Part shown: positions 1 through 5,703 of the stretch, in pieces
Numbering within the stretch: position 1 is the first letter of the stretch
Layout: every line of letters begins with the position of its first letter
Assembly (NCBI GenBank): GCA_945869755.1
Contig: CAMBPW010000022.1
Span: forward strand, 1 to 12,224
Length of the DNA: 12,224 nt
Source of the DNA: an uncultured Gemella sp.
GTDB taxonomy: Bacteria > Bacillota > Bacilli > Staphylococcales > Gemellaceae
Direction of reading: 5' to 3'
The notes under the pieces: model-generated
Told to the model about the DNA's origin: nothing
Seen by the model: only the letters and a program-made list of their open reading frames with translations
Databases searched by the model: none
Program-made: the position numbers and the translations under genes

Positions 1-57
1 AAAGAATTATTAGAATTAGCAAAAACAGGATATCAAGAATTAAAGGAAGACAATTAA
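1..57 (+). CDS. C-terminal tail of an unidentified protein (partial)
   Basis: Frame 1 is open from the first base and ends at a TAA at 55-57, giving 18 residues (KELLELAKTGYQELKEDN). The charged, helix-like tail with LLELAKxG followed by a hydrophobic/Glu stretch recalls the extreme C-terminus of RNase PH proteins, but 18 residues cannot establish that and I leave it unnamed. Its 3' end is followed by two hairpins, which fits the end of a + strand transcription unit. The coding frame itself is likely real because it stops just before a terminator-like structure and the next gene lies on the other strand. Confidence 0.5.
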   Translation, partial: KELLELAKTGYQELKEDN

Positions 58-75
58 TTACTAAATAATGTAATA

Positions 76-101
76 GCAATGAATGCAGAATATTTCATTG
101 C
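76..101 (+). terminator. Hairpin after the first gene, weak terminator or 3' stem
   Basis: GCAATGAA (76-83) pairs perfectly with TTCATTGC (94-101) around a 10-nt loop. Only TTT follows, so on its own it is a poor intrinsic terminator. It may be a 3'-end stabilising stem ahead of the stronger hairpin at 118-155. Confidence 0.35.
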
Positions 102-117
102 TTTATAATATATCAGA

Positions 118-155
118 GGAGCCGATTCAAAGGGAATCAGCTCCGAATTTTTTTT
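118..155 (+). terminator. Rho-independent terminator
   Basis: GGAGCCGATTC (118-128) pairs with GAATCAGCTCC (134-144) around a 5-nt loop, with one C/A mismatch, and is followed by GAA and a run of eight T (148-155). The T-run lies on the + strand side, so it should end transcription of the gene whose tail is at 1-57. On the minus strand no T-run follows the stem, so it is probably one-directional. Confidence 0.8.
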
Positions 156-168
156 ATAAATGACTATT

Positions 169-615
169 TTATATGTTAATAATTTTATTGATTTCTTCTA
201 TAGCTTCATTGAAAGAAAATACAAGTTTACCATGTTTTAAAATTCCTCCAAGAACGTAGTGATTTATTGCATAACTAGGTATGGCATATTTATTTGCAGA
301 TTTTAGACGAATATCAGAATTTACAGCTATAATAGTTTTTTTGTTAGCAATAGCAATTCCTAATTCTACCATAACTCCCGAATCTTCGTTAGTAATATCA
401 GCCAGAAATATATCACAATTTAAGACGGCATTTGTATCTCCAATGAAAATGTCTTGTGGTGTTGGAAGTTCTTGTTTATTCTCATTGAAAGGTTGTTCAA
501 TAGGATTAAATATTTCTAATTTATCTCCAAATTTTTCTCTTAGTAATTGACCTTCTTTTATTCTTTGTGTAACTTCCGCTTCATTAAACAATGCACCTGC
601 TAAATATAATTTCAT
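169..615 (-). CDS. Nucleoside 2-deoxyribosyltransferase family protein
   Basis: The 148-residue product begins MKLYLAGALFNEAE, the first strand and nucleotide loop typical of nucleoside 2-deoxyribosyltransferases, which swap bases between deoxyribonucleosides through a covalent deoxyribosyl-enzyme intermediate in cytosolic purine/pyrimidine salvage. The centre has DIFLADITNEDSG followed by GVMVELGIAIA. Glu84 in that second motif matches the family's catalytic nucleophile, and the Asp residues just before it match the substrate-binding aspartates. The length is normal for the family (about 140-160 aa), and it looks intact. The start is set by GAGGTGA (620-626) just upstream of the ATG. It stands alone, divergent from the ABC transporter genes, with its own consensus-like promoter. 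Family assignment is firm. Whether it prefers purines or pyrimidines, or acts on nucleotides as some relatives do, cannot be read from the sequence. Confidence 0.85.
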   Translation of the reverse strand: MKLYLAGALFNEAEVTQRIKEGQLLREKFGDKLEIFNPIEQPFNENKQELPTPQDIFIGDTNAVLNCDIFLADITNEDSGVMVELGIAIANKKTIIAVNSDIRLKSANKYAIPSYAINHYVLGGILKHGKLVFSFNEAIEEINKIINI

Positions 616-644
616 ATAATCACCTCATACTTTTTATTAATGAA

Positions 645-673
645 ATTATAATATTTATTTTTTTAATTTGCAA
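645..673 (-). promoter_or_regulatory. SigA-type promoter of the deoxyribosyltransferase gene
   Basis: On the minus strand, TTGCAA (673-668) and TATAAT (650-645) are separated by exactly 17 bp and sit 30 bp upstream of the ATG, leaving room for the GAGGTGA ribosome binding site. A perfect -10 with a 4/6 -35 at ideal spacing is good evidence, though TATAAT-like words are frequent in DNA this AT-rich. Confidence 0.65.
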
Positions 674-683
674 TACGTATAAT

Positions 684-708
684 TTATTTTATTAATTATA
701 TAAAATAA
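684..708. repeat. 9-bp inverted repeat in the divergent intergenic region
   Basis: TTATTTTAT (684-692) and ATAAAATAA (700-708) are perfect inverted arms around a 7-bp spacer. They lie between the -35 of the minus-strand gene and the promoter of the transporter operon, where a shared operator could sit. The arms contain only A and T, so chance is a real alternative. Confidence 0.25.
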
Positions 709-729
709 GTATAAAATTCTTTAATTAAA

Positions 730-738
730 TGCTATAAT
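730..738 (+). promoter_or_regulatory. Extended -10 promoter of the transporter operon
   Basis: TGCTATAAT (730-738) is a perfect extended -10 box (TGN then TATAAT). At 17 bp upstream the -35 position (710-715, TATAAA) is poor, which extended -10 promoters tolerate. Transcription would start near 745, so the in-frame ATG at 750 would have almost no leader, which supports using the TTG at 765. Confidence 0.55.
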
Positions 739-764
739 ATATTTTATTAATGCGAGGTGATTTT

Positions 765-1502
765 TTGAATAATAATTTAATAATAGAAAATTTAACTATG
801 TCATTTAATGATAATATAGTTTTAAAAAATATTAATTTAGAAATAGAAAATGGTGATTTTGTTGCTATTTTAGGAAAAAGTGGAGCAGGGAAGTCTACAT
901 TTCTTCGTTGTATTAATAAACTACATACACCACAATCTGGTAAGATATATTTCAATTCTAATGATATTTTAAAAATGAATGGAAAAAAATTGCAAAAATT
1001 ACGTCAGAAAATAGCTTTTATTTTTCAAGATTATAATATATTGGATAATTTATATACAATAGATAACGTTTTAACATCTTTTTTAGTAAATAAAAATTTC
1101 ATTCAATCTTTATTTGGTTATTACAATAAAGATGATTACAAACTAGCAATAAAATATATAGAAAAAGTTGGGCTTTATGAAGAAACATTTAAAAAATGTA
1201 AATATTTGTCTGGAGGACAAAAACAAAGGGTAGCAATAGCTAAAGCAATATGTCAAAAACCTGAAATATTATTGGCAGATGAACCAATAAGTAATTTAGA
1301 TGAAAAAAATGCAACAGATATAATGGAATTATTTAAAAAATTAAATGAAAAGAAAAATATAACAATTTTAATTAATTTACACGATGTTAATATAGCAAAA
1401 AAATATAGCAAAAAAATAATAGGAATAAAAAACGGTAAAATTTCTTTTTATAAAGATACAGAGAGTGTAACTGATGATGAAATTAGAGAATTATATATTT
1501 AA
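765..1502 (+). CDS. phnC: ABC transporter ATP-binding protein, PhnC family
   Basis: This is the cytosolic ATPase of an ABC importer. Counting from the TTG at 765 the protein has 245 residues. It carries Walker A GKSGAGKST (37-45), Q-loop Gln88 (FIFQD), signature LSGGQKQ (148-154), Walker B ILLADE (168-173), a D-loop NLD and H-loop His206. I prefer TTG765 over the in-frame ATG at 750 because GAGGTGA (754-760) lies at ideal spacing before the TTG, whereas the ATG lies beside the predicted transcription start with no ribosome binding site. The LNxL and RQKIAFIFQ pattern matches PhnC-type phosphonate ATPases, and the next gene is a PhnE-type permease. A Mycoplasma p29-like role in thiamine or thiamine pyrophosphate uptake is an alternative. 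All catalytic motifs are intact. The substrate is unproven. Confidence 0.85.
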   Translation: MNNNLIIENLTMSFNDNIVLKNINLEIENGDFVAILGKSGAGKSTFLRCINKLHTPQSGKIYFNSNDILKMNGKKLQKLRQKIAFIFQDYNILDNLYTIDNVLTSFLVNKNFIQSLFGYYNKDDYKLAIKYIEKVGLYEETFKKCKYLSGGQKQRVAIAKAICQKPEILLADEPISNLDEKNATDIMELFKKLNEKKNITILINLHDVNIAKKYSKKIIGIKNGKISFYKDTESVTDDEIRELYI

Positions 1503-3036
1503 AAAATTATGTAATAAAATTATTGTATTAATATTTTTTTTAAGTTCATTTTATATAATACTAAATAATATAAATTTTAATACTTTTTATACAGGATTTT
1601 CTAAAATAGGCAATTTATTTTCAAGAATGTTTCCTATTGATTTCGATTTTATAAATGTATTAATTAATCCTGTGGTTGAAACTATATTAATGGCATTTTT
1701 CTCTAGTTTTTTAGCTGTGCTATCTGCGTTACTATTTTTACCCATTTTAACTAATATTTTATTTGATATTAAAATAATCCCCCGTATCTTATCAACAATA
1801 TTTTCAGTATTTCGTACAATTCCAACACTAATAGTAGCAGCAATTTTAGTTAGCCTTTTTAGTGTAGGTAATTTTAGTGGATTTATGAGTTTATATATAA
1901 TTAATTTTTTAATGACTTCAAAATTACTAAAAGAATACGCAGAAGAAATTGATAAAAAGTACATTGATACTTTCAAAAGTACAGGTTTAAATAAATTTCA
2001 GATTTATTTAGTTGCTATAATAAAAAATTTAAAAAATTCAATATATTCTGTATTTTTCCTAACATTAGAATCTAGTATAAGAGGCGCTAGTATTTTAGGA
2101 TTAGTAGGAGCAGGTGGAATAGGTCAAATATTATGGAAAGAGTTAAATCATTTAAGATATGATAGAGTTTCACTTATAATATTAATATTAATATTTTTGA
2201 TAATAATTACAGATTTTTTGAGTTTTATTTTTAGAAAATACAATGATAATTTTAAATTAACAAAAAATAAATATATTATTAATAAATTTTCATTATTGTT
2301 TATTTATACTACATTATTTATTTCTAGTTTAATTTATTGTAGTAAATTTTTAACAATAACTTTGGATAGATTTTTAAATGGTTTAAAACAAACAAAAAAT
2401 ATGTTATTAAGTATGATAGAAATAGATATTTCATACTTACCAAAAGTATTAGACGCATTATGGCAAAGTTTAACAGTGGCATTCACTTCTACTTTTTTAG
2501 CAAGTATTACAGTAATATTTACCTCTTTTTTTATTGCTGAAAATTTATTTGGAAGAAAAAAATCATTTATTATAAAACTAATAATTAATATTTTAAGAAC
2601 ATTTCCTCCTATAATTGTAGCTATAATATTTTTCAGAGGATTTGGTCCTGGAATGTTAAGCAGTTTTTTTGCACTATATATTTATACTGTTGGAATAATG
2701 ACTAAAATGTATGGAGAAATAATTGAAGATATAGATGAAAATATAATATTATCAATTAGAAGTTTAGGTATAAATAATTTTATTGGATATATAAAAATTA
2801 TATTTTTTGGATATCTTCCTGAGTTTATAACTATTATACTTTATCGTTTTGAATTAAATATAAAAAATTCTACAATATTAGGAATGGTAGGAGCAGGTGG
2901 AATAGGTCAATTAATAATTAACAACATAGAATTTAGAAATTGGAGTAAAATATCTATACTCTTGATAGTTCTATGTTTTACAATTATAATAATAGAAAAT
3001 ATATCCTATTATATTAGAGAAACAATTAAAAAATAA
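1474..3036 (+). CDS. phnE: Double-length PhnE-type ABC permease (fused tandem domains)
   Basis: This 520-residue, very hydrophobic protein forms the membrane channel of the importer. PhnE permeases are usually about 260 residues and dimerise. Here two such units are joined. The ATPase-coupling loop appears twice, as GASILGLVGAGGIGQ near residues 204-218 and NSTILGMVGAGGIGQ near 465-479, 261 residues apart. Each half has several membrane segments, starting with one at about 16-34. One polypeptide can therefore supply both halves of the channel. The gene overlaps the end of the ATPase gene by 29 bp, indicating translational coupling; its ATGATG start has only a weak purine-rich site (AGAGAGTG) upstream. 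No solute-binding protein gene lies beside it. Single-chain PhnE proteins of this size occur as the p69 permease of the Mycoplasma p37-p29-p69 operon, so the substrate may be thiamine-related rather than phosphonate. Confidence 0.8.
   Translation: MMKLENYIFKKLCNKIIVLIFFLSSFYIILNNINFNTFYTGFSKIGNLFSRMFPIDFDFINVLINPVVETILMAFFSSFLAVLSALLFLPILTNILFDIKIIPRILSTIFSVFRTIPTLIVAAILVSLFSVGNFSGFMSLYIINFLMTSKLLKEYAEEIDKKYIDTFKSTGLNKFQIYLVAIIKNLKNSIYSVFFLTLESSIRGASILGLVGAGGIGQILWKELNHLRYDRVSLIILILIFLIIITDFLSFIFRKYNDNFKLTKNKYIINKFSLLFIYTTLFISSLIYCSKFLTITLDRFLNGLKQTKNMLLSMIEIDISYLPKVLDALWQSLTVAFTSTFLASITVIFTSFFIAENLFGRKKSFIIKLIINILRTFPPIIVAIIFFRGFGPGMLSSFFALYIYTVGIMTKMYGEIIEDIDENIILSIRSLGINNFIGYIKIIFFGYLPEFITIILYRFELNIKNSTILGMVGAGGIGQLIINNIEFRNWSKISILLIVLCFTIIIIENISYYIRETIKK
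2962..2990 (+). promoter_or_regulatory. Predicted internal promoter for rimM-trmD inside the permease gene
   Basis: TTGATA (2962-2967), a 17-bp spacer and TATAAT (2985-2990) lie within the last 80 bp of the permease coding sequence. Transcription would begin near 2997, about 65 nt before the rimM start. Eleven of the twelve promoter positions match consensus, so it probably lets rimM-trmD be expressed independently of the transporter genes. Confidence 0.55.
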
Positions 3037-3058
3037 TTAAGGAGAAATTAAGGAGAAA
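3037..3058 (+). repeat. Tandemly duplicated ribosome binding site before rimM
   Basis: The 11-mer TTAAGGAGAAA occurs twice head to tail (3037-3047 and 3048-3058), directly after the permease stop codon. The second copy puts AAGGAG (3050-3055) 6 nt from the rimM ATG, which is functional spacing. The first copy is 17 nt away, too far to start rimM, and looks like a slippage duplication. Confidence 0.85.
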
Positions 3059-3061
3059 TTA

Positions 3062-3574
3062 ATGAGATTAAAAGTTGGAAAAATTGTTAATACTCACGCT
3101 TTAAAAGGGGAAGTTAAAGTAATATCAAGTAGTGATTTTGCTGAAGAAAGATTTGCAACTGGATCAAAATTATTATTAATGAATGGCAATCAACTAATAA
3201 AAGAAGTTGAAATAGAAACATCAAGATTTCATAAAGGAGCTTTTCTAATAAAATTTAAAGACATACATACTATTGAAGAAGCAGAAAAAATTAAAAATTT
3301 ACAATTAAAAATTGATGAGCAAAATTTATCTGAATTAGAAGAAGGAGAATTTTATTTTTACGAAATTATTGGTTGTGAAGTTTTTGATGATGAAAATAGC
3401 AATAAAATAGGTAATATTATTGATATCTTACAAACAGGAGCAAATGACGTTTGGGTAATAAAAGATATTAACGGAAAAGAACAATTAATTCCATATATTA
3501 ACGATGTTGTAAAAAATATAGACATTAAAAATAAAAAAGTGTATATTGAAGTTATAGAAGGGTTACTAAACTAA
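3062..3574 (+). CDS. rimM: Ribosome maturation factor RimM (16S rRNA processing)
   Basis: RimM binds ribosomal protein S19 and helps 30S subunit maturation at the head domain. The 170-residue product starts MRLKVGKIVNTHALKGEVKV, the diagnostic N-terminal strand-loop-strand (VGKIVNTHGLKGEV in most homologues, with Gly-to-Ala here). It continues with the RimM barrel to about residue 90 and a C-terminal PRC-barrel domain marked by GCEVFDD and TGANDVWVIK, then the LIPYINDVV segment. The length is normal and the gene looks intact. The start is fixed by the near copy of the duplicated AAGGAG site. Its TAA overlaps the trmD ATG (TAATG), the classic rimM-trmD arrangement. Unlike most bacteria, rpsP is not immediately upstream; the ABC permease gene is. 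Confidence 0.95.
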   Translation: MRLKVGKIVNTHALKGEVKVISSSDFAEERFATGSKLLLMNGNQLIKEVEIETSRFHKGAFLIKFKDIHTIEEAEKIKNLQLKIDEQNLSELEEGEFYFYEIIGCEVFDDENSNKIGNIIDILQTGANDVWVIKDINGKEQLIPYINDVVKNIDIKNKKVYIEVIEGLLN

Positions 3575-4302
3575 TGAAAATAGACATATTAACATTATTT
3601 CCAAATATGTTTGACGTCTTAAATCACTCTATTTTAGGGAAAGCAAAAGAAAAAAATATTATTAATATTAATGCTATAGATTTTCGAGAATATTCAAATA
3701 ATAAACACAACCAAGTAGATGATTACCCATTTGGTGGTGGACAAGGAATGGTTCTTAAACCTGAACCTATATTTAATGCTGTAGAAAGTTTAACTAAAAC
3801 AGAAAATACTCGTATTATTTTATTATGCCCTCAAGGAGAAAAATTCACTCAACAAAAAGCAGAAGAACTTTCTAAAGAAGAACATTTAATTTTTATTTGT
3901 GGTCATTACGAAGGATATGACGAAAGAATTAGAGAGTATTTAGTTACAGATGAATTATCTATCGGTGATTACATTTTAACTGGTGGAGAATTAGCGGCTA
4001 TGACAATAATAGATAGCGTAGTTAGACTTATTCCAGATGTATTAGGAAAAGAAGAATCTCATAAAGATGATTCTTTTTCAACAGGTTTATTAGAATATCC
4101 ACAATATACAAGACCACAAGATTTTCGTGGTATGAAAGTTCCAGATGTTTTAATTTCTGGTCATCATAAAAATATTGAATTATATAGAAAAAAAGAAAGT
4201 TTGCGAAGAACGTATTTAAGACGACCAGACTTATTAGAAAATTATAATTTAAGTGATGAAGAAAAACATATTTTAGAAAAAATAATATTAGAAAATAATT
4301 AG
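3574..4302 (+). CDS. trmD: tRNA (guanine-N1-)-methyltransferase TrmD
   Basis: TrmD transfers a methyl group from S-adenosylmethionine to N1 of G37, next to the anticodon in tRNAs with a G at position 36, preventing frameshifts. The 242-residue protein has the trefoil-knot SPOUT signatures in order: MKIDILTLFPNMF at the start, DDYPFGGGQGMV near 49-60, CGHYEGYDER at 109-118 and SIGDYILTGGELA at 129-141 (the AdoMet-binding knot), then DDSFSTGLLEYPQYTRP. Arg151 and Asp166 align with E. coli Arg154 and Asp169, the catalytic pair. The ATG overlaps the rimM stop (TAATG), so translation is probably coupled; no strong ribosome binding site is visible. rplS, the usual downstream partner, is absent and rpsA follows under its own promoter. 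I saw no convincing terminator between them. Confidence 0.97.
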   Translation: MKIDILTLFPNMFDVLNHSILGKAKEKNIININAIDFREYSNNKHNQVDDYPFGGGQGMVLKPEPIFNAVESLTKTENTRIILLCPQGEKFTQQKAEELSKEEHLIFICGHYEGYDERIREYLVTDELSIGDYILTGGELAAMTIIDSVVRLIPDVLGKEESHKDDSFSTGLLEYPQYTRPQDFRGMKVPDVLISGHHKNIELYRKKESLRRTYLRRPDLLENYNLSDEEKHILEKIILENN

Positions 4303-4337
4303 TAATTAAACTATATTTTAAAAAATATATAAAATAA

Positions 4338-4366
4338 ATGACAATATTATAATTTTGATGTATAAT
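4338..4366 (+). promoter_or_regulatory. SigA-type promoter of rpsA
   Basis: ATGACA (4338-4343; 5/6 match to TTGACA), a 17-bp spacer and TATAAT (4361-4366) lie about 40 bp before the rpsA start. This is a near-consensus promoter, as expected for a highly expressed ribosomal gene. Confidence 0.75.
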
Positions 4367-4404
4367 GTATTTTAGTATCGTATCAATAGGAGGACAAAGA
4401 AGTA

Positions 4405-5610
4405 ATGACAACTTCATTTGAGGAATTATTAAATAGCACAGAAATGTTGAAGAAAGGAGATAAAGTAACTGGTATTGTTTCTAGAATAGATGGCGACTTA
4501 GCTTATATTGATGTTGATGGAGCTCAATATGATTGTGTAATATCTAAATCACAAATATCAAGAAATTTTGTTAAAGATATAAGAGATGTTTTAAACATTG
4601 GTGATAAAATAGAAGCTGTTGTTACTGGAGTTCGTACAGATAGAGAAAGAAAATCAGAAGATTTACCAGGAGTTATTTATCTTTCTCGAAAAATTATTGA
4701 AAATCAAGAATATAAAAAAATATACGATTTATCATGGGTTGAAATAGTAGAATTATTTGAAAAAGGGGAATATGTAACTGCAAAAGTTACAGAGACAACT
4801 AAAGGTGGACTACTTGCAAATTTAAAAGGAGTAAGAGCCTTTATTCCAGCATCAAATATTGATATAAAATTTGTTAAAAATTTAAATAACTTTGTTAATA
4901 AAGAATATACTTTTAAAATTGATGAAGCTGATAAATCTAAAAATAAAGTTATATTAAATAGAAAAGTTATTTTAGAAGAAGAAGAAAATAAAAAATTAGA
5001 CGAGATATTTAGCAAATTAAATGTCGGAGATATTCTTGAAGGAAAAGTTAATAGAATTTCTAATTTCGGACTATTCGTAAATATTGGAGAAATAGATGGT
5101 TTAGTTCATATTTCAGAAATTTCACATAAGAGATTTGCTAAAATTGAAGATGTTATCTCAGTAGGAGAAACTGTTAAAGTTGCAATTTTAGGATTAGATA
5201 AAGAAAATGGAAGAGTTTCTTTATCAATTAAAGCATTACTTCCTACTCAATGGGAAATTGCAAAAGCATCATTTAAAGAGGGCGATGAATTAGAAGGTAT
5301 AGTTAAAAACATTACGGATTTTGGAGCATTTGTTGAAATTTTACCTGATGTTGAAGGTTTAGTTCATCTTTCTCAAATATCTCATGAAAGAATTGAAAAA
5401 GCAACTGATGTATTAAGCGTAGGAGAAACTGTCAAAGTTAAATTAATAAGTTTAGACATTGAAAATAAGAGAATTTCATTATCTATCAAAGATTTATTAG
5501 AAAAACCAGTAAAAGAAGAAGTAATTACTGAACCTGACTTTGATACATCATATTTAAAATCAGAAGAAACTGAATATAGTATAGCTGATAAGTTTAAAGA
5601 ATTATCTTAA
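4405..5610 (+). CDS. rpsA: 30S ribosomal protein S1 (four S1 domains)
   Basis: S1-domain RNA-binding protein associated with the 30S subunit and mRNA. The 401-residue product contains four OB-fold S1 repeats: one near 15-85 (LKKGDKVTGIVSRIDGDLAYIDV), a divergent one near 105-175 (GEYVTAKVTETTKGGLLANL), and two canonical ones near 205-275 and 290-365 containing VNRISNFGLFVNIGEIDGLV and VKNITDFGAFVEILPDVEG. Domains 3 and 4 each contain VGETVKV, and the matching DNA is 20/21 identical (5161-5181 and 5419-5439). Low-G+C Gram-positive S1 proteins typically have four repeats against six in E. coli, so this is not a truncation. AGGAGG (4388-4393) precedes the ATG at a slightly long 11-nt spacing. 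The gene is monocistronic between a strong promoter and a hairpin at 5640-5663. In Bacillota its role in translation initiation is less essential than in Proteobacteria. Confidence 0.95.
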   Translation: MTTSFEELLNSTEMLKKGDKVTGIVSRIDGDLAYIDVDGAQYDCVISKSQISRNFVKDIRDVLNIGDKIEAVVTGVRTDRERKSEDLPGVIYLSRKIIENQEYKKIYDLSWVEIVELFEKGEYVTAKVTETTKGGLLANLKGVRAFIPASNIDIKFVKNLNNFVNKEYTFKIDEADKSKNKVILNRKVILEEEENKKLDEIFSKLNVGDILEGKVNRISNFGLFVNIGEIDGLVHISEISHKRFAKIEDVISVGETVKVAILGLDKENGRVSLSIKALLPTQWEIAKASFKEGDELEGIVKNITDFGAFVEILPDVEGLVHLSQISHERIEKATDVLSVGETVKVKLISLDIENKRISLSIKDLLEKPVKEEVITEPDFDTSYLKSEETEYSIADKFKELS

Positions 5611-5639
5611 TTATATACAAGTTTAAATGAAAAATAATT

Positions 5640-5676
5640 GCAATAGATAATATATTCTATTGCTCTTATTTTGTTT
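5640..5676 (+). terminator. Intrinsic terminator of rpsA
   Basis: GCAATAGA (5640-5647) pairs with TCTATTGC (5656-5663) around an 8-nt loop and is followed by TCTTATTTTGTTTT. The stem is short and AT-rich, so termination may be partial and der may receive some read-through. I saw no clear promoter between this hairpin and der. Confidence 0.6.
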
Positions 5677-5703
5677 TATGATAAATAAAAGGAGGAATTT
5701 ATA

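Noticed and set aside
281..550. Open frame of 89 codons on the + strand
   Set aside because: It lies antisense inside the deoxyribosyltransferase gene, has no ribosome binding site and does not read like a protein family.
1587..1976. Open frame of 129 codons on the minus strand
   Set aside because: It is fully contained in the permease gene; the opposite strand of AT-rich membrane-protein genes commonly stays open by chance.
4313..4330. Palindrome TATATTTT-AA-AAAATATA after trmD as a terminator
   Set aside because: The stem has no G or C, a 2-nt loop and no T-run after it, so it is not a credible terminator.
4028..4417. Open frame of 129 codons on the minus strand across the trmD end and rpsA promoter
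   Set aside because: It is antisense to conserved trmD sequence and through the rpsA promoter, with a low-complexity hydrophobic translation and no start signals.
5161..5439. Near-identical 21-mers at 5161-5181 and 5419-5439
   Set aside because: They encode the same VGETVKV segment in S1 domains 3 and 4, so they are domain repeats rather than an independent DNA element.
5660..5690. Possible der promoter (TATGAT at 5677-5682)
   Set aside because: No -35 lies at workable spacing and no TGN extension is present; the match is at the level expected by chance.
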